NCBI RefSeq assembly: GCF_003003035.1
Contig: NZ_PVTS01000013.1
Coordinates: 92,006-156,005 of the forward strand
Length of the DNA stretch: 64,000 nucleotides
Reading direction: 5' to 3'
DNA from: Marinilabilia salmonicolor
GTDB taxonomy: Bacteria; Bacteroidota; Bacteroidia; Bacteroidales; Marinilabiliaceae
The notes under the pieces are model-generated. The model ran no database searches. It was given only the letters and a program-made list of their open reading frames with translations, and was not told the DNA's origin. The translations under genes were made by a program, and so were the position numbers. This document shows positions 27,942 through 34,631 of this stretch, piece after piece. Within the stretch, counting starts at the first letter, position 1; every line of letters begins with the position of its first letter.

Positions 27942-27953
27942 AAAGGAGCTGTC

Positions 27954-28457
27954 ATGAGGAAAATATTGATGATTGGAATATTGCTCCTTCTTTCTTTGAG
28001 TAGTCAGGCACAGGAGGAGAATTACATCTCTCTTTATCTGCTAAATTTTACCCGGCACATTGAATGGCCGGAAGAGACAAGGGAAGGGAATTTTGTAATT
28101 GAGGTCCTGGGCCATGTATCCGTTTATGAACGGCTTAAGGAGCTTGCGGAGGGCAAAAAAGCCGGTAGTCAGCCCATTGAAGTACGAAATTATATGTCGG
28201 CATCCAATGTGGGTAAGCCTCATATTATGTTTGTTGGTCATTGGCAAAGCCGCCAGATGCAGGAGGTTCTTCAAAAACTTGAAGGACACTGTACTTTATT
28301 GGTTACCGAGCAGGAAGGTATGATTGCACAAGGAGCTGCCATAAATTTCATTATCCGGGAAGGTAAAATACAATATGAATTTAATAAAGATAATGCCTTA
28401 AATCGAGGCTTGGTAGTCAGTTCACGCCTTTGGCAAATGGGGATTTCTCAAAATTAA
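27954..28457 (+). CDS. YfiR/DUF4154-family periplasmic protein
   Basis: The 167-residue protein has a signal peptide (cleavage near SSQAQ, about residue 20) and a YfiR-like domain: YLLNFTRHIEWP near residue 28, FVIEVLGHVSVYERL, the SNVGKPHIMFVG strand, LLVTEQEGM and the final NRGLVVSSRLWQMG. YfiR normally represses a membrane diguanylate cyclase (YfiN) in the periplasm, but no GGDEF gene is nearby, so another partner is likely. An AGGAG stands 8 bases before the start codon, unusual in this AT-rich, Shine-Dalgarno-poor genome. It follows the OmpL47-like gene closely. Confidence 0.8.
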   Translation: MRKILMIGILLLLSLSSQAQEENYISLYLLNFTRHIEWPEETREGNFVIEVLGHVSVYERLKELAEGKKAGSQPIEVRNYMSASNVGKPHIMFVGHWQSRQMQEVLQKLEGHCTLLVTEQEGMIAQGAAINFIIREGKIQYEFNKDNALNRGLVVSSRLWQMGISQN

Positions 28458-28526
28458 ATCTTTCTTTTTTGTAAGCGAGTGCAACCCTTACATTTTTTAT
28501 TCGTCTTCTGAGAGGTAAGTTTAAAC

Positions 28527-28575
28527 AATATCGTGGCAAGGGATGGTCGATTTACCCTTACCACGATATTTTTGT
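28527..28575 (+). terminator. Strong terminator after the yfiR-like gene
   Basis: A 16-bp stem AATATCGTGGCAAGGG / CCCTTACCACGATATT has one non-Watson-Crick pair and a 12-base loop and is followed by TTTTTG. It is nearly symmetrical and may work in both directions. Confidence 0.85.
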
Positions 28576-29083
28576 TTTCTGATCTGTTTTGAAAAATATT
28601 TTTAATCACAGAATAATTAGAGGAAACAAAAATGTTTTAATTCCGTAAGCAATAATTTACAAATATTAACAATATCTGTGAAAGAAGAATCCGGATTGCT
28701 GTTTGGGCAATCATTTTCTATTTGGCATGGAAATTGGAATATTCGGGATGTTTGAATAATTGATGGCTTATTGATTAAGAGGAAAAAGAAGTTGGCGTAT
28801 TAGAGAAAAGAACGTTAGATTTTATTAAAGTGTTTTGAGTTGAACAAAAACACTATTACGTTTGTCTGCTTCGTAAGGGCAGGGGGCCGGCCCGAAATTC
28901 ATTTTTTTTCCGATATTTTTCAAGAAAATATGGTGTGCTGCAGGTATGTTTTATCTGTAATACAATGTCTTGTTGCCAAGGACAATAAATATGCTCTGGA
29001 TTTTTTGGAGCCTCTGTTGTGGAGATTGATTAGAAACAACATTATTATAATTTGAATTTTTAACACTAAAACCATTTTTGAAA
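28576..29083. other. AT-rich intergenic region upstream of the first lipoprotein paralog
   Basis: About 500 bp without a credible gene. A short frame at 28840-29055 has no family resemblance and no coding-like composition. I see no strong dyad; the region presumably contains the promoter of the lipoprotein gene at 29084. Confidence 0.4.
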
Positions 29084-30091
29084 ATGAAAAAGTTAAAGTT
29101 TGTAAGCTTAATGATAGCAGCCCTTTTTATGGGCTTTGGATTTACTTCCTGTGAGGAAGATGAAAGTATTCTGACAACAGGAGAAGACGAAGAAGTGGAA
29201 CTCAATATTGCCGAAGGCGATAATTCCGCAGTAACCACCATCTATGTGAGTGACCTCGAACCAGGAGCAACTAGTGCCGATGTAACTGTGAATTTCACAT
29301 CTGCCGACTCTAAAATGAGACGTTTGTACATGACTCAGAATATTGCCGGTGCAGGATATGAGAAGTATGAATTGGAAATTGACGGATTGGATACAAAAGG
29401 TGATGGATCTATTGACCTGAGCAGTGGTGAAGGATATGATTTTACTTTTACCATTCCGTTTCCTGTTTTGTCGGGTATGACAGAGGGTACTGTTGAGTAT
29501 CAGCTTTGGGCTACTTCCGGACGTGGTGACTATCGGGATGTTGAAAATAGTCTGGTTTCAGGTCCCGGGAAAGTAATTATTCATTATGGTGGAACCAATC
29601 CTGCAACCGGGGTAAAGGAGTATGAGGCTGTTTTATTGGCTGCTCCGACTGCTGATAAAATTTCTGAAACTTTTGTTTCTTTGATTGATGGTGAGGTTTA
29701 TCCAATAGAAGATGGTGTAGAGTTTGCTGCATATTGGGACTTTGGATATTATTATGGCGCATCAAATGAGGCTTCGCTGGCATCTACATTTGACTATCCA
29801 TCTAATATTATTGATGTTAAGGAGGTTGCAAATACCACAGCAGATGAACTGAACCACACTTATTTTGCTTCGTCTAATTTGACTGAAACTGAGTTTGGTG
29901 CTGTAGCTAATGCTTCCGATTTGGATTTTGTGACTGAATCAGCTATGGAAACAATTACAAACCTGAACGTTGATGATGTTATTGAATTTGTTGACAATTA
30001 TGGAAACAAAGGATTAATTAGGGTAATAGAGATTGAACCTGGAAATGGAGTAGGGGATTACATTAAATTGCATATCAAGGTTCAACCATAA
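29084..30091 (+). CDS. Surface lipoprotein, paralog A (unknown function)
   Basis: The 335-residue protein has a lipobox with Cys23 (GFTSC) followed by the acidic EEDES. The start at ATG 29084 was chosen; an in-frame TTG six bases upstream is less likely. The mature part has an N-terminal beta-rich domain (about 40-170; MRRLYMTQNIAGAG, GLDTKGDGSIDL, LWATSGRGDYRDV, GPGKVIIHYGG) and a C-terminal domain (about 175-335; EYEAVLLAAPTADK, AAYWDFGYYYGAS, ELNHTYFASS, DDVIEFVDNYGNKGLIRV). I do not recognise a named family. Paralog B at 31042 shares the whole region from residue about 40 onward, and also the terminator and downstream repeat array, so the two arose by duplication of a longer segment. Confidence 0.8.
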   Translation: MKKLKFVSLMIAALFMGFGFTSCEEDESILTTGEDEEVELNIAEGDNSAVTTIYVSDLEPGATSADVTVNFTSADSKMRRLYMTQNIAGAGYEKYELEIDGLDTKGDGSIDLSSGEGYDFTFTIPFPVLSGMTEGTVEYQLWATSGRGDYRDVENSLVSGPGKVIIHYGGTNPATGVKEYEAVLLAAPTADKISETFVSLIDGEVYPIEDGVEFAAYWDFGYYYGASNEASLASTFDYPSNIIDVKEVANTTADELNHTYFASSNLTETEFGAVANASDLDFVTESAMETITNLNVDDVIEFVDNYGNKGLIRVIEIEPGNGVGDYIKLHIKVQP

Positions 30092-30117
30092 CAAAAACTG
30101 AAATACCAAATAGCTCA

Positions 30118-30150
30118 AAAAGGGTGGTACTTCGGTGCTGCCCTTTTTTT
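30118..30150 (+). terminator. UUCG-loop terminator of lipoprotein A
   Basis: AAAGGGTGGTAC-TTCG-GTGCTGCCCTTT forms a long stem with G-U pairs and a stable cUUCGg loop, followed by a T-run. The matching terminator of paralog B differs by changes that keep the pairing. Confidence 0.9.
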
Positions 30151-30223
30151 ATTGGTGTTTTTTGAATGAATTTATCGTTTACTTATCCCCACGGACGATG
30201 ATTCCAAATCCACACGGACGGTT

Positions 30224-30410
30224 TTTGTTTACATTTAACCGCTTCTTGTGCAGAATTTACCTTTCCTTGTACAGTTTTAACCCGTCCTTGTGCCGTTTTT
30301 GTGGCTTCTTGTGCAATATTTACTGCTCCTTGTGTAATATTGACCTCTCCTTGCGCAGTTTTAGCTGCTTCTGGTGCAATATTGACCACTTCTTGCAATG
30401 TTGAAAGCCC
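30224..30410. repeat. 21-bp tandem repeat array 1 (heptad-encoding on the - strand)
   Basis: Seven clear 21-bp units start at 30245, 30266, 30287, 30308, 30329, 30350 and 30371, with a degenerate unit before and a partial one after. Units begin CTTGTGCA or a near variant. On the - strand they read as an open seven-residue repeat of the form A-x-(N/K)-(I/T)-A-Q-(G/E). The frame has no ATG here (a TTG is the only start). Confidence 0.85.
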
Positions 30411-30680
30411 TTCTTGTGTATTTTTCCTTTTTTGTGGCGTTTCATTTCCTTCGCTGTGACCTTTTTTTAGCTGGTGTGGAAATGATTCCTCGATTTGTGG
30501 AATTCCTGCGTCGATGTGAATCCATTTACCGAAAAGGCAGCATTAATGAATGGTGGGGTAGCTTTTGTTATTCAAAATTCATGAGTATTGCATGCAGTAT
30601 CAGTATGATAATTAAGGATTTGGATTGCCAATTCAACACAGGCGAATATTGCCATTGTAATTTAATAATAAGAATAGCCC

Positions 30681-30810
30681 CATCGCTACCCCCTAACCCC
30701 CTTAAAGGGGAACTCCCTCGCGCGGCATTTTCAAACTGCAAGATTTTTCTGGTTGATTTGGTTTGCGGGCTGGGGTACTCCCTTTCAGGGGAGCCAGAGG
30801 GGTAGCGATG
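30681..30810. repeat. 130-bp inverted-repeat element
   Basis: The ends CATCGCTACCCC and GGGGTAGCGATG are perfect inverted repeats. Just inside, CCCCCTTAAAGGGGAACTCCC mirrors GGGTACTCCCTTTCAGGGGA. This is a palindromic Bacteroidota-type interspersed element. The rest of 30411-31041 shows only the motif AAATCCACACGGACGG (30206, 30849; again at 33710) and no gene. Confidence 0.75.
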
Positions 30811-31041
30811 GTAGATTACCGCTCGATTATGCCGCTTTGCTTGGAACGAAATCCACACGGACGGGAGCAGAATAATCTGAAAATTATCGAAAGCTAAAAT
30901 TTTGCAAGAATCTGTTTAAAATCAAATCCAAACTTTTTTGCCGAAGTTCCGTATCCGGCGATGAAGATTTGAAGTATATAGTCAAATTTTGCCAGTTAAA
31001 ATGATACAGAAATCGATGTTAAAAAAATAAATTTCAAGACT

Positions 31042-32628
31042 ATGAATTTAAAAAACTTGACACTATTCCTTTTTATTGCACTTTTTCCGATTACTGGATG
31101 TGATGATGAAAAAATGGATGCAGAAAGGCTTCCCAGCGTTTCAACAAATCAAGTGTCAGAAATAACCGGTGAAACAGCAGCGTGCGGAGGAATTATTGAT
31201 GATGATGCCGGAAGTACTGTAATTGAAAGAGGTGTTTGTTGGGACATCAACCCAAACCCCACAATTGAGCAAAACAGATCAAAGGATGGTTCTGGAGGTG
31301 GTTTTTTTGAAAGCATAATGGAAGACCTAAATTCAGGTACCGAGTATTATGTTCGGGCTTATGCAACCAATGAGTTTGGAACAAATTATGGTATGACCCT
31401 CTCGTTTTCCACACTTGTGTATCCAGCGATTGGGCCGATTAGTATTTTTGATGTAACAAGCAATACGGTTGTTGTTGATGGTATCGTTTCAGAAGAAAGT
31501 TCTGCGGAGATAATTGAAATGGGAATTTGTTGGGGATTGGAGGAAGAACCTACAATTAATAGTAGTACAAAGAAAATTTATGAGCATGAATTTCATGAAA
31601 GTATTGAAAGTCTGGAACCTGCTACAGAGTATTATCTCAGAGTATATACTATAAGTGATGCGGGTGTGAATTATGGAGAATCTTTATCTTTTATTACCGA
31701 AGAAGAATTGGAAGATGAGCAACCAGTAATCCCTGAAATAATAATTTATGAAGGAGACAATACGGCTAATATCACTATTTATGCCAGTGATTTGGAAACA
31801 GGGGTCACGAGTGTTGACGTAACAGTGAAATTTTCTTCAATTGAGGAAACTATGCGACGTTTGTACATGACTCAGAATATTGCCGGTGCGGGTGATGAGG
31901 TTTATGAGCTGGATATTGAAGGTCTCGATAAAAAGGGGGATGGCTCTGTTGATCTACCAAGTGAGGACGGAAATGAATTTACTTACAAGATCCCTTTTCC
32001 TGTACATTCCATGAGCGAAGGAACAGTTGTGTACTCACTTTGGACAACATCAGGCCGAGGTGACTATCGCGACACTGATAAGAGGCTGGTTGCTGGTCCC
32101 GGAACCATTACTATCAATTATGGGGGGATGAATCCTGAAGTTGTAAAGGTGAAAGAATATACAGCTAAAATTTTGGCTGCTCCCTTATCAGATGGTTCTT
32201 CAGATAGTTTTTTTTCGCTAATGGATGGAAACGTATTTCAGATTAATGGAGGTGGTGAGTTTGCAGCTTTCTGGGATTTTGGATATTTCTATGGTGCAGC
32301 ATATGGTGCTTCCTTGGTGTCAACATATAATTATCCTTCAGCAATTATCGATATTGAAACAAATGCTGGTATTACCCTGGAAGAATTGAACCATACTTAT
32401 TTTGCACAATCAGAGTTAACCATCGAAGAGTTTGATGCCATTGCATCAGCTTCAGAATTGGATGGAATTTCTCAATCTTCAGAAGAAACAGTAACGAATC
32501 TTGCCGTTGGAGATGTGCTTGAATTTGTCGATAATTACGGCAAAAAAGGTTTGATAAAAGTGTTGGAGATTGAGCCTGGTTATAGCGTGGGAGATTATAT
32601 AAGGTTAGATATCAAGGTTCAACCCTAA
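31042..32628 (+). CDS. Surface lipoprotein, paralog B, with two Fn3-like domains
   Basis: The 528-residue lipoprotein has Cys20 in the lipobox (PITGC) followed by DDEK. Residues about 33-125 and 126-222 are two fibronectin type III-like modules of the kind common in Bacteroidota (RGVCWDINPNPTIE, GTEYYVRAYATNEFGTNYG; MGICWGLEEEPTIN, ATEYYLRVYTISDAGVNYG). Residues about 240-528 align with nearly all of paralog A (MRRLYMTQNIAGAG and LWTTSGRGDYRD are shared almost unchanged). It therefore looks like A with an added N-terminal spacer. The function is unknown; a cell-surface binding or adhesion role is a guess. Confidence 0.82.
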   Translation: MNLKNLTLFLFIALFPITGCDDEKMDAERLPSVSTNQVSEITGETAACGGIIDDDAGSTVIERGVCWDINPNPTIEQNRSKDGSGGGFFESIMEDLNSGTEYYVRAYATNEFGTNYGMTLSFSTLVYPAIGPISIFDVTSNTVVVDGIVSEESSAEIIEMGICWGLEEEPTINSSTKKIYEHEFHESIESLEPATEYYLRVYTISDAGVNYGESLSFITEEELEDEQPVIPEIIIYEGDNTANITIYASDLETGVTSVDVTVKFSSIEETMRRLYMTQNIAGAGDEVYELDIEGLDKKGDGSVDLPSEDGNEFTYKIPFPVHSMSEGTVVYSLWTTSGRGDYRDTDKRLVAGPGTITINYGGMNPEVVKVKEYTAKILAAPLSDGSSDSFFSLMDGNVFQINGGGEFAAFWDFGYFYGAAYGASLVSTYNYPSAIIDIETNAGITLEELNHTYFAQSELTIEEFDAIASASELDGISQSSEETVTNLAVGDVLEFVDNYGKKGLIKVLEIEPGYSVGDYIRLDIKVQP

Positions 32629-32653
32629 GCAAAAACTGAAATACCAAATAGAT

Positions 32654-32687
32654 CAAAAAGGGTGGCACTTCGGTGTTGCCCTTTTTT
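32654..32687 (+). terminator. UUCG-loop terminator of lipoprotein B
   Basis: AAAGGGTGGCAC-TTCG-GTGTTGCCCTTT plus a T-run. Flanking bases (AAAAACTGAAATACCAAATAG before, ATTGGTGTTTTTTGAATGAA after) are the same as at the paralog A terminator. Confidence 0.9.
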
Positions 32688-32868
32688 ATTGGTGTTTTTT
32701 GAATGAATTTTTTTGCGGGCCTCCGTCGGCCCTGTCGGCGTGGAATTTTTTGCAAGCAAAGCAGCATAGCCGGGCAGTAATCCACTTCAAACTATAGCCT
32801 TTGTAAATTATAATGAGTATAGCCCCCCGTCTTTAGGGGGGGTACTATTATAGTAGGTAATTCAGGAG

Positions 32869-32987
32869 AGCCGGCTTCAAGCCGGCTTTTTGAAAAATTT
32901 ACAAAGGCATTGTTGTAATTAGGAAGCCGGCTTGAAGCCGGCTGCTGTGTGCGTTCTGTCTGACACACACCGGCCTGAAGACCGGTG
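32869..32987. repeat. Cluster of three GC-rich palindromes
   Basis: AGCCGGCTTCAAGCCGGCT (32869), AGCCGGCTTGAAGCCGGCT (32925) and CACCGGCCTGAAGACCGGTG (32968) are each palindromic, and the first two are also inverted relative to each other. They are typical intergenic palindromes with no coding function. Confidence 0.75.
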
Positions 32988-33156
32988 CTAATCTCATCGA
33001 TATTCATTTCCGGGTTAAAACCTTGCCCCATCGGTATGGATTAGCAATCCACACCTTTTTCCATCCAAGGATCTGCAACCCAGAAACGCTTTAATCAGTA
33101 TTGTAATCAGGTACTTGTCTATTGTGCAATTTTTCTGATTATTGTGTATATTGGTT

Positions 33157-33322
33157 CTTGTTGCGATTTAACTGCTTCTTGTACAGTTTTTACCTTTCCT
33201 TGTGCCGTTTTTGTGGCTCCTTTTGCAATATCTACCGCTCCTTGTTTAATATTGACCTCTCCTTGCGAAGTTTTAGCTGCTTCTGGTGCAATATTGGCCA
33301 CTTCTTGCAATGTTGAAAGCCC
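33157..33322. repeat. 21-bp tandem repeat array 2 (heptad-encoding on the - strand)
   Basis: Units start at 33157, 33178, 33199, 33220, 33241, 33262 and 33283 with a partial unit at 33304. Unit order matches array 1 unit by unit except for the loss of one unit, so the array was duplicated as a block. The - strand frame is open and extends upstream to an ATG at 33376. Confidence 0.85.
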
Positions 33323-33361
33323 TGACGGGGGTTTGTCCAACAAGTTCAAAGCACAAAAAAA

Positions 33362-33431
33362 TGTCATGTTGAGCATAGTCGAAACATCTGTCTTTTAAGC
33401 GAGCAGATTCTTCGACAAGCTACCAATGACA
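33362..33431. repeat. 70-bp inverted-repeat element (TGTCAT...TTCGACAAGC type)
   Basis: TGTCATGTTGAGCATAGTCG on the left mirrors the right arm ending in CAATGACA, with GAAACATCT / AGATTCTTC near the centre. This is a well-known class of interspersed repeat in Bacteroidota genomes. Confidence 0.7.
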
Positions 33432-33468
33432 GATTTTTTACAACAATCGGAAAGTCAGGGTTGTAGTT

Positions 33469-33576
33469 GTTGGCCCCCATTCGGGGACCTGATTCCAATC
33501 GTTCAGCCTTACCCCGGGTTATCGACCCGGGGTTATTAAAATTTGCCCCTTTCAGGGACGAGCAAATCCTGTCATT
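33469..33576 (+). repeat. REP-like repeat, copy 1 (inverted partner at 44194-44300)
   Basis: The unit holds three GC palindromes in order: GGCCCCCATTCGGGGACC, CCCCGGGT-N5-ACCCGGGG and GCCCCTTTCAGGGACGAGC. The copy at 44.2 kb on the other strand has the same three in the same order with only scattered changes. Confidence 0.8.
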
Positions 33577-33773
33577 TACACATTATTCCCCAAACTTTTT
33601 TGGGTAGGCACGCCGTTTTCCTTTTTCGGATTTGCAATCTAGAGAAATTAAATGATTTTTTAGTTTGGAAAAAGATTTTTGAGAAGCAGGTTTATATGGA
33701 GCGGATTACAAATCCACACGGACGGGAGTAGGCTAATATATTGTCTGATAATTAGTATATTGTGGTTTAATCT

Positions 33774-33846
33774 TAATGAAACGAGCATGGCTGTGATTGT
33801 CTCAAAAGAACATGTATAAATTCTTGCATGCGAGTTCCATCCGACC
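33774..33846. repeat. GATGAAACGAGCATG hairpin repeat, second short copy
   Basis: AATGAAACGAGCATGG opens the unit, TCTCAAAAGAACATGTA is in the middle and CATGCGAGTTCCATC closes it. It closely matches 3466-3540 and lies just upstream of the long copy at 33868. Confidence 0.6.
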
Positions 33847-33867
33847 TTAATTAGTAAATTTTATACG

Positions 33868-34006
33868 GATGAAACGAGCATGATATTTTTTAAACATAAA
33901 TCACAGGAGAACATGTTTAAAAAATATTATGCGAGAGCGAAGCGGTTACATTCGTTCTCAAATTTTTAATTAGGTTTTTATCAGATAATTACAAAATTTT
34001 AAGCGA
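33868..34006. repeat. Full-length leader repeat in front of the transposase remnant
   Basis: It begins GATGAAACGAGCATG, contains AACATGTTTAAAAAATATTA, GCGAGAGCGAAGCGGTTAC and TTTTTATCAGATAATTAC, and ends TTTTAAGCGA before ATG 34007. It is nearly collinear with 23527-23667, and its 3' half matches 85-153. Confidence 0.7.
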
Positions 34007-34270
34007 ATGAAAAGAATCATGGATATTGCACGTCGAATTAACCGTGAATTTTTTTTTCTACCATAACAGTCGTTAACTGGATTGATGTATTTACAAGGCC
34101 TGTGTACAAACACATTATAATGGATTCATTAGAGTATTGTCAGGCAGAGAAAGGGTTGGAGATTTATGCATGGGTGATAATGAGTAACCATATTCATTTA
34201 ATTTCTGGTCTCACAGACGGCCATTTTCAAGCTAAAATCATTTTCTCAGTCCCCCTCCTTGGGAGGGGTT
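34007..34270 (+). pseudogene. RAYT/IS200-like (Y1, HUH) transposase remnant
   Basis: From 34051 one frame reads VVNWIDVFTRPVYKH, then DSLEYCQAEKGLEIYAW and VIMSNHIHLISGL. This is the conserved N-terminal part of REP-associated tyrosine transposases, with the catalytic HxH at 34189-34197. It is not in frame with the ATG at 34007: a nine-T run at about 34048-34057 separates the frames, and a TGA precedes the second frame. The region carrying the catalytic Tyr is missing; the sequence runs into a 36-bp tandem repeat instead. It is a broken gene, too short and shifted to be called as an ordinary ORF. Confidence 0.75.
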
Positions 34271-34354
34271 AGGGGAGGCCCTCATTTCCCCTCCCTGGGA
34301 GGGGTTAGGGGAGGCCCTCAGTTCCCCTCCTTGGGAGGGGTTAGGGGAGGCCCC
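34247..34354. repeat. Three tandem 36-bp GC-rich units
   Basis: The core GGGAGGGGTTAGGGGAGGCC recurs at 34261, 34297 and 34333, an exact 36-bp period, each preceded by CCCCTCC. The units are contiguous with no spacers. From 34355 to 34631 I see nothing beyond AT-rich sequence that should hold the gdhA promoter. Confidence 0.9.
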
Positions 34355-34631
34355 TTATCCATTTTATGTTATCTCCTGAAGTTCCCTTTTTTACTGGGTA
34401 TGTAATAGTGTGATGGGCTTTGGTTATTATAAGTGCTTACAGATTATCTCATTTTTTTGTGCAGGCAATATTGATTTTTATCATAAAAACAATTCTTATT
34501 TGGTTTAATATGTTGAAAAGCAGTGGTAAAGGTGTTGTTTTTGTGGATTTATAAAAACTTTCAATTTGTTACTGCGTATAAAAAATATCCTTATTTTTGA
34601 TGTAATTAATAGACCAAATAAATCCAGGGAT

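Noticed and set aside
28840..29055. 71-residue frame before lipoprotein A
   Set aside because: It uses no convincing start signal and the sequence has no recognisable domain.
30398..30805. 135-residue + strand frame downstream of lipoprotein A
   Set aside because: It runs through the inverted-repeat element and has no family resemblance, no start context and Cys/Phe-rich composition typical of noncoding sequence.
34247..34354. CRISPR-like array
   Set aside because: The 36-bp units are directly adjacent with no unique spacers, and no cas genes are present.
34566..34631. N-terminal extension of glutamate dehydrogenase
   Set aside because: The added 22 residues are AT-driven and the ATG at 34632 gives the normal family length.
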